In this document: piece after piece, positions 14,076 to 22,131 of the stretch
Layout: the number at the start of each line of letters is the position of its first letter
Numbering within the stretch: position 1 is the first letter of the stretch
Assembly (NCBI GenBank): GCA_031288675.1
Contig: JAITQY010000064.1
Location: forward strand, 1-36,317
DNA: 36,317 nt
Reading direction: 5' to 3'
Source: Oscillospiraceae bacterium
GTDB lineage: Bacteria; Bacillota; Clostridia; Oscillospirales; Oscillospiraceae
Position numbers and translations under genes: made by a program
The notes under the pieces: generated by a model
What the model was told of the DNA's origin: nothing
Seen by the model: the letters and a program-made list of their open reading frames with translations, nothing else
Database searches by the model: none

Positions 14076-14348
14076 AAATAAAACGCCCCTATAGTCTTCT
14101 TAGACTATGGGACGAGCGTTAACCCGCGATACCACCCATATTGCGACGCCCTCACAGGCATACACCGCTCGCGAACTGCCAACACAGTTCCGGCACTAAC
14201 GCAGCCTGCGCGCAGTAACTTAATAAGGAATTTCCCGTTCAGTACCGAACTCCGAAGCGATCCGCTTGTAACTATCGTTATACGCTTTCACCAAACGCGT
14301 ACTCTCTGAGAACAATTCATTACAGCCGTTCTTCATCAACGTTTATAA
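14076..14348 (-). promoter_or_regulatory. T-box riboswitch (tRNA-sensing leader), probably isoleucine
   Basis: Read on the minus strand. A stem I region has the AGAGAG element and a GGTG apical loop (about 14286-14306). A specifier region with GCGGATCGCTTCGGAG follows. The T-box core GGGTGGTATCGCGGG is at about 14123-14138. A terminator hairpin (CCCATAGTC, loop, GACTATAGGG, then GCGTTTTATTTT) is at 14076-14122. The tRNA-pairing bases UGGU imply a tRNA with discriminator A, which excludes tRNA-Asp (G) and favours reading the specifier as AUC (Ile) over GAU (Asp). Uncharged tRNA would prevent termination and switch on the XRE-cupin and acyl-CoA synthetase genes, whose first ATG is about 95 nt beyond. 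The T-box call is firm; the specifier is tentative. Confidence 0.9.
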
Positions 14349-14352
14349 TCCT

Positions 14353-14381
14353 TTTATAACACAGTTCTCCGCGTTTGTCAA
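14353..14381 (-). promoter_or_regulatory. Sigma-A promoter of the T-box operon
   Basis: On the minus strand: TTGACA (14376-14381), 17 nt, TATAAA (14353-14358). Transcription would begin at about 14346, just before the T-box stem I. Confidence 0.85.
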
Positions 14382-14426
14382 GTACTTTTTTTCAAGCCGT
14401 AAAAATTTTTCTGAATAAAAAAACAC

Positions 14427-14455
14427 TTGCATTTTGGGAAACACTATGTTATAAT
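14427..14455 (+). promoter_or_regulatory. Sigma-A promoter of the SLH surface-protein gene
   Basis: TTGCAT (14427-14432), 17 nt, TATAAT (14450-14455). It is followed by an untranslated leader of about 185 nt, long leaders being typical of stable S-layer mRNAs. The leader includes a short stem around TATGTTCAGTCAGACATA. Confidence 0.75.
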
Positions 14456-14538
14456 ATGTATTCAGATAAGTATATGTTCAGTCAGACATATGTATTAATA
14501 TGCTAAATTTATTATTTAAAACACTGTGGGGGTGCAAA

Positions 14539-14562
14539 ATGCTTATCATAAACTCCGGATAA
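14539..14562 (+). CDS. Possible 7-codon leader ORF (MLIINSG)
   Basis: An ATG with a good upstream GTGGGGGTG (like AGGAGGTG) opens a seven-codon frame ending in TAA, inside the 185-nt leader of the surface-protein gene. It could be a translated uORF or a standby ribosome site. There is no attenuator hairpin with a U-run behind it, so a regulatory role is speculative. Confidence 0.25.
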   Translation: MLIINSG

Positions 14563-14645
14563 CACACAAAATTTTTCTAATCCCGATTGGGAATACCAAG
14601 AAAACCACACACTCAAAAAAGTAAACACACAAGGGGTATAATATC

Positions 14646-15629
14646 ATGACACATGCACTCAAACGCCGAGCGCTCTCCCTCACCCTGGCGCTGGCGCTTA
14701 TTTTTTCGTTATTTGTCGGTTTAACCACACCAAATGCAAGCGCACTTTCATTTACACAAAATCAAGAAATCGAAATAACTGTTTATATAGGCGGCAAAAC
14801 TGTTGCGGCAGGAAATACTGTCTTTATCTGCTATGATACAGATAAACTTTCTTATGTTACTGGTACATTATCAGCATTATTAAATGAAAACGGGACAACT
14901 GCTAAGAGTATTACCTTTACTTCCGACAGAATAGATACTGACTTAGCTGTCACAGGTAATGAATCAGTAGTAGGTAAGACTGGCTCTCAAATAAAAATAA
15001 CCCCTACTGTGGCTTTAAGTTCATTACTCACACCAATTGAGGCATTTAGGCTTAAATTACGTGCAAAAATTGATGGAAACCTGACAGCATCGGATATTGA
15101 AGTAATAACTATAACAAGCGGAGCAACGGTAAGTTATTCTTCCGATCCTGACCTTACAAGCGCTGATACCGGTGGCGGCACAACCGACCCGACCACCTAC
15201 GCGGTCAGCAGTTACTCATCGACAAACGGCAGCGTAACCGCCGACAAGGAAACGGCGGCGGCGGGGGAAACCGTGACGCTGACGGTTGCGCCGAGTGACG
15301 GCTATCAGCTTACGGCGGATAGCCTCAAGGTTAAAAAGGCTGACGATAGCTTGGTGGAGCTGACGCCGGGCGGATATGATTCCGACGGGAAGGCTACATA
15401 TACATTCACGATGCCCGACGGAAATGTTACGGTGACGGCGGAGTTTGAGACGGTAGTGCCGCCCGTAACCAAGTACAACGTGAACTTTAGCTCAATGTCA
15501 AACGGAACGGTTACGGCGGATAAGTTAAGCGCGGAGGCAGGGGAAACCGTGACGCTGACGGTCGCGCCGGAGAGCGACTACAGGCTGAAAATCGGCGGGA
15601 TTTATTACCGTCCCGGCGGACTCAGGTAA
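14646..15629 (+). CDS. SLH surface protein, N-terminal fragment before frameshift
   Basis: 327 residues. A signal peptide (RRALSLTLALALIFSLFVG, cleavage near NASALS at about 34) leads into a cohesin-like beta domain (about 38-165: EIEITVYIGGKTVAAGNTVF). Two divergent InlB B-type repeats follow (about 182-269 and 274-325), each with Y.V.f.S..NG.VTADK, AGETVTLTVAP and, in the complete one, YTFTMPDGNVTVTAEFE. The second repeat breaks at 15615-15629 (YYRPGG then LR and TAA). In the +1 frame the sequence resumes as DSGNKFAPQRLSETQYSFT and completes the repeat (MPANYVFVDAEFE). AAGGGG precedes the ATG. This and the next entry are therefore one broken gene. Confidence 0.85.
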   Translation: MTHALKRRALSLTLALALIFSLFVGLTTPNASALSFTQNQEIEITVYIGGKTVAAGNTVFICYDTDKLSYVTGTLSALLNENGTTAKSITFTSDRIDTDLAVTGNESVVGKTGSQIKITPTVALSSLLTPIEAFRLKLRAKIDGNLTASDIEVITITSGATVSYSSDPDLTSADTGGGTTDPTTYAVSSYSSTNGSVTADKETAAAGETVTLTVAPSDGYQLTADSLKVKKADDSLVELTPGGYDSDGKATYTFTMPDGNVTVTAEFETVVPPVTKYNVNFSSMSNGTVTADKLSAEAGETVTLTVAPESDYRLKIGGIYYRPGGLR

Positions 15630-15675
15630 TAAATTCGCTCCGCAAAGGCTTTCTGAGACACAATACAGCTTCACT

Positions 15676-18600
15676 ATGCCGGCCAATTACGTTTTTGTCG
15701 ACGCGGAATTTGAGCAGATACCCCAGAATGAGCCGGAGCGAGACGAAAACGGCTTCTACAAAATCGCCACGGCGGAGGAACTTATATGGTTCGCGGCGCG
15801 TGTTTCGGGTACTACCCATGGCGTCAACAACGACCAGAACGGCGGAATCAGCGCGATTTTGATGGACAACATAACGGTCAGCGCGGCGGCTGGCTTCAAA
15901 GCTGTCGGAGAGTACATTGTGAATATAGGCGTCAAAGACCAGCTGAACGCCGTGGAATACAACGGTACGTTTGACGGCAACGGGAAATCTATAACGTTTG
16001 ATATGACCGTTCAAAACGGCATTGCCTCGCTGTTTGGATACATTGGCAGTAATGGCGTTGTGAAAAATCTGACGGTAAAAGGTTCAATCCTTAAAAAATA
16101 TCACAACAATATTACTCTTTCGAGTGGCAGCGAAGTCAAGTCATTCGTTGGCGGCATTGCCGCAACCAGTGATGGGTTGATTGAGAATTGCGCATTTGAT
16201 GGAACAATCAGCACTACAGACGGCAGCGTTAACAACGTTGGCGGCATTGCAGGTTATGCCACAGCGTTGGCTGCTATTAAGGATTGTACCGTTAAAGGCA
16301 CGATTACCGCTAATGGCGTGAGTAATTACATTGGCGGCATCGCTGGACATAGCAGTGCTGAGATATTGGGGTGCGTTAACGAAGCGGCTGTCGCTGGAAA
16401 CGCTTACGTGGGTGGTATCGTAGGTAATAGCTCGTCCGGCGATGTCACGGATTGTGAGAACAAAGGGTCTGTCACAGGCAGGAACAACAACGTTGGCGGT
16501 ATCGGCGGTAACTTCAATGCCGTTGTAACGAATTCAATCAACAGCGGAGAAATTCGCGGAATAAACAACGTAGGCGGACTGATTGGCAGCTACGGCGCAG
16601 GCGCCGACGCATCGTCAAACCACCGCTCCTCCGGGAACGTTAATTTCGGTGAGGTAAGCGGTGTGAGTTATGTAGGCGGTTTAATCGGGTGGCATAACTG
16701 GACTATGGAGAATTCCATAAACTTCGGTAATGTGTCCGGTAACGGCGTTCGTGTTGGCGGAATTTCTGGCTCAGTCAACGTTAATGGAGAACTAAACGAT
16801 TGCTTCAACGCGGGCGCGGTTACGAACACAATTACTGCAAGTGAGCCTCTTCCTGCTGATGGCATTCCTACTGGTGGCATTGTAGGCTACTTTGCTGGTT
16901 CGCATACCGACAATGGCGGAACTAAATACGGCTCGCTTAAAGGCAACTACAACGTAGGACTGGTGACCGCTCCTAATCTCAGCGGTGACGCGGCGAACAA
17001 TGTCGGCGTAGTTGCGGGGAGCTACGGCAACGATGGTCTTGGCAAGACACAGGACAACTACTATTCTGTCAGCGCGGGTAACGCGAAAGCCGCGGAGAGC
17101 GGGATGACGCTTGTTGCCGCCACGAATATGTCATTTGTGGGCGAGAAGCTCAGGGAGATCCTCGACGCCGCGGGAATTGACGATGAAGTCAAGTACAATG
17201 ATGGCGATTACCCCGTTCCAGAGCGGCTTTGGGATCATAGTGGCGACGGTCAGACCGGACCGGAAGCTCCGGTTAGTGTACAAATCACTTTCAACGTCAC
17301 GCCGGAGAATGCTGTAGTTAAGGTTTTTGGCAGCGGCAACAATGAAGTCTCCGCGCAATCGGCTAACGTATATTTGCTGGAAACCGGCGGTACATACACC
17401 TATACGGTCAGCGCGAGCGGCTACACGCAAAAAAGCGGAAGCTTCAACGTCAGTGCGGCGCGTACGTACACGGTAGCTTTGGAACTAACTAATCCGGATT
17501 ATGCTCCCGGTTGGGCAAAGTGGCGGCCCAGCTTTGGAATATACATCACAAACCGCGACGGAACAACCGGCACAAGAATCGGCAACTGGAATTATGACAC
17601 CGCACAGCAAACCTACGTAGACACAAACGGTAACAAATCAGAGCTTATAACAGATTTTAGCTCCAGCCCGCTGTTGTTCTCCGGAGTTGACCGCAAACCC
17701 GCTGCGAGGTTGGGCGTTGTGCTGGAGGGCATTTATCCAGAGGCTATAGTTGATTACTACAACTCCGCCAGCGGCGGCTCATACCCGGAAATCACGGCGG
17801 AAAATTACACACAGTTTATTATGAACTGCGCAACGAACTCGGTTGCAGCGGAGAATCCGTACACAAGCAACAGTCCCTTAAATCCCGGTAAATGGGATTG
17901 GTTTGGCGCGTTCGATTATCTGAGCGGTACTACTAGGTACTATTATGAGGACTTCCTGATTGGCGTAAATGATTGGGGCGACGCAACGAATAACGAAAGC
18001 GCGAACTACACAAACAAGCCCCTGGGCGCGGGACAGCAGGTGGATTCTATTCTGGCGGTCAAAAGCTACAACTCCCGTATTATCGAGCTTCCCTATGACG
18101 GCACGATTTCCGGTCTCGAGGACAGAAAAATAGATAGCAAAGCGGAGCTACAGAACGCCGTTGATTATCTGCTGTCCGTGGCGGACACGGAACTCGCCCT
18201 GCGTAACTTTGAGGGCATGGCACCGCTTGACCCCAGCTCCGGCGTATACGGTACGGGCAACCCGAGATTGCCGCTTGGCATGGACGGCTCGTATTGGATC
18301 GGCAGCGTGTGGATCACGCCGCCGTACCGCACCATCACATTTAGTGGCGATGCCGGCGTTATACTGACAGGCGCGGTAGACTACCCGAAGGCTCTTGCGG
18401 GCGAAACGGTGACATTCCACGTGAGCGCTCCGGCGGAGACAATCAAAAGCGTAAAGCTTGGCGGCGAAGCACTCACCGCGAACGCGCAGGGCGATTACAG
18501 CTTTACCATGCCGGATAGCAACGTTACGGTGACGGTTAAGACAACCGTGTCCTCTGACGCGACGCTCAAGTCGCTGACGCTGAGCGAGGGTACGCTCTCT

Positions 18601-19461
18601 CCGGCGTTCAGCCCAAGTGTTACAAGCTACACGGTAACAGTTGCAAACAGTGTATCGGATTTAACAGTAAATGCTTCTGCGAATGACATAAACGCGAGCG
18701 TCAGCGGTGCGGACTTGCACTTACTGACAGTTGGGGTTAACACGATCGCAATTACGGTTACTGCCGAGGACGGCATTACAACTCAAGTATATACTATAAC
18801 AGTCACACGCAAAAACGGCGGAGGTTCAAGCGGCGGAGGCGGATCAAATGCTCCGGTTACGAGTCCGTCACCCGACATAAGTCCGCAACCGTCTGAAACA
18901 CCTGTGCCGACGGCACAGCCCATTAAAGATATAAAACCAGTGACGGACGAAACCATCAAAGAGACGGTCGCAAAATACGATGACATTCATTCATCCTCTT
19001 GGTTCGCAGAAGCGGCGGCATTCACAATCAGCAACGGTTTGATGTCCGGCACGGAAGAAACTACATTTGCTCCGCTGTCCCTAACCACGCGCGCAATGAT
19101 TATTACTGTACTTGCACGAATTAGCGGCGAGGACACTAACGGCGGCGATACGTGGTACTCCAAAGCCGTCGAGTGGGCAAAAATACAAGGTATTTCTGAT
19201 GGAAGCGCGCTGAACGACAAAATAACGCGGGAACAGCTTTTAACAATGTTATGGCGGTTTTCAGGAGAACCAAAGGCGAACGCTACTTTGTCATTTGCTG
19301 ACACGGGCAAAATCAGAGGCTATGCTTCGGAGGCTGTACGGTGGGCTGTCGAACAAGGTATAATCACAGGTTATGAAGACAATACTTTCCGTCCGCAAAA
19401 CAGTGCGACACGTGCGGAAACCGCTGTTATTCTTCAACGCTGGCTCAATAAATATATATAG
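15676..19461 (+). CDS. SLH surface protein, C-terminal part after frameshift
   Basis: 1261 residues from the first ATG, but the frame is open from about 15619 and continues the N-terminal fragment; no ribosome site precedes 15676. Domains in order: end of an InlB-type repeat; a beta-helix region with many GLUG-like repeats (VGGIAG, YVGGIVG, NVGGLIG, about 60-440); a PEGA-like domain (about 535-595); a large Tyr/Trp-rich domain I do not recognise (about 600-895); a partial InlB-like repeat; a cadherin-like beta-sandwich (LKSLTLSEGTLSPAFSPSVT); a Gly/Ser then Pro/Thr linker; and three SLH domains at the end. SLH domains bind pyruvylated cell-wall polymer, so the intact protein would be about 1,600 residues, secreted and wall-anchored. 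It may be an adhesin or a carbohydrate-binding protein. Confidence 0.85.
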   Translation: MPANYVFVDAEFEQIPQNEPERDENGFYKIATAEELIWFAARVSGTTHGVNNDQNGGISAILMDNITVSAAAGFKAVGEYIVNIGVKDQLNAVEYNGTFDGNGKSITFDMTVQNGIASLFGYIGSNGVVKNLTVKGSILKKYHNNITLSSGSEVKSFVGGIAATSDGLIENCAFDGTISTTDGSVNNVGGIAGYATALAAIKDCTVKGTITANGVSNYIGGIAGHSSAEILGCVNEAAVAGNAYVGGIVGNSSSGDVTDCENKGSVTGRNNNVGGIGGNFNAVVTNSINSGEIRGINNVGGLIGSYGAGADASSNHRSSGNVNFGEVSGVSYVGGLIGWHNWTMENSINFGNVSGNGVRVGGISGSVNVNGELNDCFNAGAVTNTITASEPLPADGIPTGGIVGYFAGSHTDNGGTKYGSLKGNYNVGLVTAPNLSGDAANNVGVVAGSYGNDGLGKTQDNYYSVSAGNAKAAESGMTLVAATNMSFVGEKLREILDAAGIDDEVKYNDGDYPVPERLWDHSGDGQTGPEAPVSVQITFNVTPENAVVKVFGSGNNEVSAQSANVYLLETGGTYTYTVSASGYTQKSGSFNVSAARTYTVALELTNPDYAPGWAKWRPSFGIYITNRDGTTGTRIGNWNYDTAQQTYVDTNGNKSELITDFSSSPLLFSGVDRKPAARLGVVLEGIYPEAIVDYYNSASGGSYPEITAENYTQFIMNCATNSVAAENPYTSNSPLNPGKWDWFGAFDYLSGTTRYYYEDFLIGVNDWGDATNNESANYTNKPLGAGQQVDSILAVKSYNSRIIELPYDGTISGLEDRKIDSKAELQNAVDYLLSVADTELALRNFEGMAPLDPSSGVYGTGNPRLPLGMDGSYWIGSVWITPPYRTITFSGDAGVILTGAVDYPKALAGETVTFHVSAPAETIKSVKLGGEALTANAQGDYSFTMPDSNVTVTVKTTVSSDATLKSLTLSEGTLSPAFSPSVTSYTVTVANSVSDLTVNASANDINASVSGADLHLLTVGVNTIAITVTAEDGITTQVYTITVTRKNGGGSSGGGGSNAPVTSPSPDISPQPSETPVPTAQPIKDIKPVTDETIKETVAKYDDIHSSSWFAEAAAFTISNGLMSGTEETTFAPLSLTTRAMIITVLARISGEDTNGGDTWYSKAVEWAKIQGISDGSALNDKITREQLLTMLWRFSGEPKANATLSFADTGKIRGYASEAVRWAVEQGIITGYEDNTFRPQNSATRAETAVILQRWLNKYI

Positions 19462-19484
19462 CCCTTTACAAATTTGTGTAATAC

Positions 19485-19518
19485 GATGCGGCGGTCTCTT
19501 TTTGCAGACCGCCGCATC
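19485..19518 (+). terminator. Hairpin after the surface-protein gene
   Basis: GATGCGGCGGTCT and AGACCGCCGCATC form a perfect 13-bp stem with an 8-nt loop, 24 nt after the stop. No U-run follows immediately; CTTTTTG comes about 33 nt later. A second stem (TTGGTAT/ATACCAA, 19554-19585) with an inner CGCA/TGCG stem lies before the carA 3' end. The 150-nt gap between the convergent genes is otherwise empty. Confidence 0.55.
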
Positions 19519-19613
19519 ACGTATGCACGAGAAGTCAATTCGTCTTTTTGATATTGGTATAAAGGTCGCACAAATGCGATACCAACGGATTCAAGCAAAC
19601 TGCATTACTGTGC

Positions 19614-20687
19614 TTAACCTTTTATCATCTCTATTAACCGGTCAAACAAGAACCCCGTATCAAGCGGACCGCCGCGCGCTTCCGGGTGAAACTGCGCGCT
19701 GAATCCCGGAAAATCAGTGTAGTCTATCCCTTCGCAGGTACCGTCGTTTATGTTGACATACCGCAGCTTCGCTCCGTGCGGAAGCGAATCAATACTAACC
19801 TCATAGCCGTGATTCTGACTGGTAATAAAAGTCCGTCCTGTTTCCAAATCGCGAACCGGATGGTTCGCTCCGCGATGCCCGTACTTCAGCTTCTCTACTT
19901 CTGCTCCGCGAGCAAGCGCAAGAAGCTGATGTCCAAGGCAAATCCCCATAACAGGAATGCCGCTGTTGCTGAGTTTGCTTATCTCCGCGATAAGAGCAGT
20001 ATTTTCGCGTGGGTCGCCGGGACCGTTACTAAGCAAAACCGCATCCGGTTTTTCATCAAGAATTTGCTCGCAGACCGCATCGCTCGGCATGCGGACAACC
20101 GTAGCTCCGCGTTTAAGCAGATTGTCAACTTGTGCAAGTTTTAAGCCGAAATCCCAAAGCACAACGCGCTTACCGCTAACGCTGTCTCCTAATGGCTTTA
20201 ACTCCTCGCGCGGGTAATCGCGTACTTGCCCTAAAGCGCCTGCAACCTCATATTTTTTCAGTTCTTCAAGATTAACACTGTCCGGGTCAAGTGTAATTGC
20301 GCCGTTCATCACGCCGCGCTCACGCAGGATACGCGTAAGCTCACGCGTATCTATCCCGCAAATAGCCGGAATTCCGCGCGATTTCAAAAACTCTGATATA
20401 GATCCCTCGCTGCGGAAATTGCTTGGTTCTTCACTCGGCGTTTTTACGACATATCCGCGCACATAACTGCGTCCGCTTTCCTCGTCCTCACGGTTAACGC
20501 CATAGTTGCCGATAAGCGGGAAAGTCTGCACGACAATCTGACCGGCGTAGCTGGGGTCGGTAAGCGTTTCAAGATAACCGGTCATAGACGTTGTGAATAC
20601 AACTTCCCCGACCGTCTGCGTTATATCAGCTCCGAACGATTCGCCCTCAAATATCCTGCCGTTTTCAAGTATCAAATATGCTTTCAT
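19614..20687 (-). CDS. carA: Carbamoyl phosphate synthase small subunit (glutamine amidotransferase)
   Basis: 357 residues, normal length. The N-terminal CarA domain (MKAYLILENGRIFEGESFG, then GEVVFTTSMTGYLETLTDPS) is followed by a class I amidotransferase domain with LSNGPGDP, nucleophile Cys in GICLGHQLLALARG, SQNHGYEV and the catalytic His/Glu in FHPEARGG. It releases ammonia from glutamine for the CarB subunit, feeding arginine and pyrimidine synthesis. GGGAGGAG precedes the ATG. carB, normally next to it, is not here: a convergent surface-protein gene follows. It lies 44 nt behind the ANTAR gene and probably shares its transcript. Confidence 0.95.
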   Translation of the reverse strand: MKAYLILENGRIFEGESFGADITQTVGEVVFTTSMTGYLETLTDPSYAGQIVVQTFPLIGNYGVNREDEESGRSYVRGYVVKTPSEEPSNFRSEGSISEFLKSRGIPAICGIDTRELTRILRERGVMNGAITLDPDSVNLEELKKYEVAGALGQVRDYPREELKPLGDSVSGKRVVLWDFGLKLAQVDNLLKRGATVVRMPSDAVCEQILDEKPDAVLLSNGPGDPRENTALIAEISKLSNSGIPVMGICLGHQLLALARGAEVEKLKYGHRGANHPVRDLETGRTFITSQNHGYEVSIDSLPHGAKLRYVNINDGTCEGIDYTDFPGFSAQFHPEARGGPLDTGFLFDRLIEMIKG

Positions 20688-20731
20688 TTAACTCCTCCCG
20701 CTATAATCACCGCATTGTCCAAATGTTGCGG

Positions 20732-21274
20732 TCATTTGTTCTCTTCGTATGTCTTCAAAATGCCGAGCGCTACCTCGCGCTTGGATACGCGCCTGTCCAT
20801 TGCCTGACGCTCAAGAAATTTATGCGCCTCCGGTTCCGTCATTTTAAGGTTTGTCACCAGAGTAAGCTTTGCGCGGTCAATCAGCTTCGTATCCTCAAGT
20901 TTAACGGTCAAGCCCTCTATACGGCTTCGCAGTGAGCGCAGGGTTTTAATTACGTAGCCGAACACCGCACTGTTTATCGGCTTCGCTAAAGTTATTACTC
21001 CGCGCGGCTCTGCAATCGTGTCCGTCTGCTCATAACGCTCTTTTTTGACTATAAGAAATGTTATTGTTTTCTTCGCCGCGCTGATAGCAAAGCTCGTTCC
21101 GAATTCGTCCTGCAACGGCGTATCAACGATTAAAAGCGTATAGTTTATCTGCGATAAGCACACCGAAGCCTCCTCCGCGGAGCATACTACTTCTATCTCG
21201 GCGTCAGGGAAAAACTCGGAGAAGAATTTACCCCCTTTCTCACTGCCGGAGACTATCAATACACGTTCGGACAT
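20732..21274 (-). CDS. ANTAR-domain RNA-binding regulator with degenerate receiver
   Basis: 180 residues. The N-terminal half (1-110) resembles a response-regulator receiver: VLIVSG in strand 1 where active receivers have an acidic Asp pair, LLIVDT at the phospho-site position and LAKP near the end. The missing acidic pair suggests a pseudo-receiver. A helix (KTLRSLRSRIEGLTVKLEDT) links to a C-terminal ANTAR domain (about 128-178: LIDRAKLTLVTNLKMTE, then AHKFLERQAMDRRVS). ANTAR proteins bind paired hexaloop hairpins in mRNA to stop termination, often of nitrogen genes. It lies between glutamate synthase-like genes and carA. The ribosome site is weak. I could not find a clear ANTAR hairpin pair nearby. 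Confidence 0.88.
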   Translation of the reverse strand: MSERVLIVSGSEKGGKFFSEFFPDAEIEVVCSAEEASVCLSQINYTLLIVDTPLQDEFGTSFAISAAKKTITFLIVKKERYEQTDTIAEPRGVITLAKPINSAVFGYVIKTLRSLRSRIEGLTVKLEDTKLIDRAKLTLVTNLKMTEPEAHKFLERQAMDRRVSKREVALGILKTYEENK

Positions 21275-21360
21275 ACAAATTAAAAATAACGGTCAACAAA
21301 AAATCTGTGATACTCAATTGTGTGTACACGTAAAGTTTACAATCTGTTCGCGTTTAACTC

Positions 21361-21389
21361 TTGACATTTAACTCGGCTTGTGATATAAT
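21361..21389 (+). promoter_or_regulatory. Perfect sigma-A promoter facing antisense into the glutamate synthase operon
   Basis: TTGACA (21361-21366), 17 nt, TATAAT (21384-21389), with TGTGA before the -10 exactly as in the tRNA-Leu promoter. It points right, yet every gene from 19614 to 26562 is leftward. Transcription would start at about 21396 and run antisense through the 3' end of the GXGXG-subunit gene. Confidence 0.6.
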
Positions 21390-21405
21390 TCGCATATATC
21401 AAATC

Positions 21406-22131
21406 CTAATTATTGACGTACAACTGGTGATACGGGTTTTTGCTGTCCGGAGTAAGCAGAATATAATCATCGGCAAGGAGCTTTGCCGCGTCGCCTCCGA
21501 AGTAGCCCGCAAACTCCTCCAACAGCGGTTTAAGTATTGCCTTATCCTCTGCCGCAGCGGTTTTTACCGAGACCTGAGGCGGTATCTCTTCCGGAACCGC
21601 AGTGCCCCGTATAAATATCTTGCCGCCGTGCATTCCCGTTCCGGTGAAACGCCCGATTCGCTCGTCATTCAGGCACAGCGCGACAAGGATTCCTCCTGCC
21701 ATATACTCACCAAGAAAATTACCGGAGCCCCCTCCGAAAACTATGGTCGGGAACATATCCTTGTACTGCTTCATATGGATTCCGGCACGGTATCCCACGC
21801 CCCCGCGAATGTACATCTTACCGCCGCGCATTCCGTAACCCGTTGCGTCGCCGGAGCTTCCGTAGATTATCATCTCGCCGCCGCTCATCGTATCACCGGT
21901 TGCGTCCTGCGCGTTGCCGTTGACGACTATTTTATCACCGCCGAGATAGCATCCAAGCGCGTTGCCGGGCGTACCGTTTATCGTCAAGTTAAGCTTTTCG
22001 CGACCTGCGCCGATATAACGCTGGCCCTCACAATTGTCGATTGTTATATCGCCGTTGCCGCCGTCAAGCTCGGCGCGAATAAGCTCGTTCAGGGTCTGAA
22101 AGTGCATTCCTTTTGCATCAATCGTTTTCAT
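21406..22131 (-). CDS. Glutamate synthase alpha-subunit domain 3-like (GXGXG) protein
   Basis: 241 residues forming the right-handed beta-helix domain that is the C-terminal part of bacterial GltB but a separate subunit in archaeal-type modular enzymes. The repeats are clear: GTPGNALGCYLGG, GNAQDATGDTMSGGEM, GSSGDATGYGMRGGKM, GGVGYRAGIHM, GGGSGNFLGEYMAGG, GTGMHGGKIFIRG. A helical tail (about 195-235) ends it. It overlaps the oxidoreductase stop by 1 nt (TAATG). It probably packs with the FMN subunit at 23863. Last glutamate synthase gene of the operon; the ANTAR gene follows after 131 nt. Confidence 0.9.
   Translation of the reverse strand: MKTIDAKGMHFQTLNELIRAELDGGNGDITIDNCEGQRYIGAGREKLNLTINGTPGNALGCYLGGDKIVVNGNAQDATGDTMSGGEMIIYGSSGDATGYGMRGGKMYIRGGVGYRAGIHMKQYKDMFPTIVFGGGSGNFLGEYMAGGILVALCLNDERIGRFTGTGMHGGKIFIRGTAVPEEIPPQVSVKTAAAEDKAILKPLLEEFAGYFGGDAAKLLADDYILLTPDSKNPYHQLYVNN

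Noticed and set aside
14076..14348. T-box assigned to aspartate (specifier GAU)
   Set aside because: The UGGU bases pair with a discriminator A, whereas tRNA-Asp has G; Ile (AUC) fits better, though not proven.
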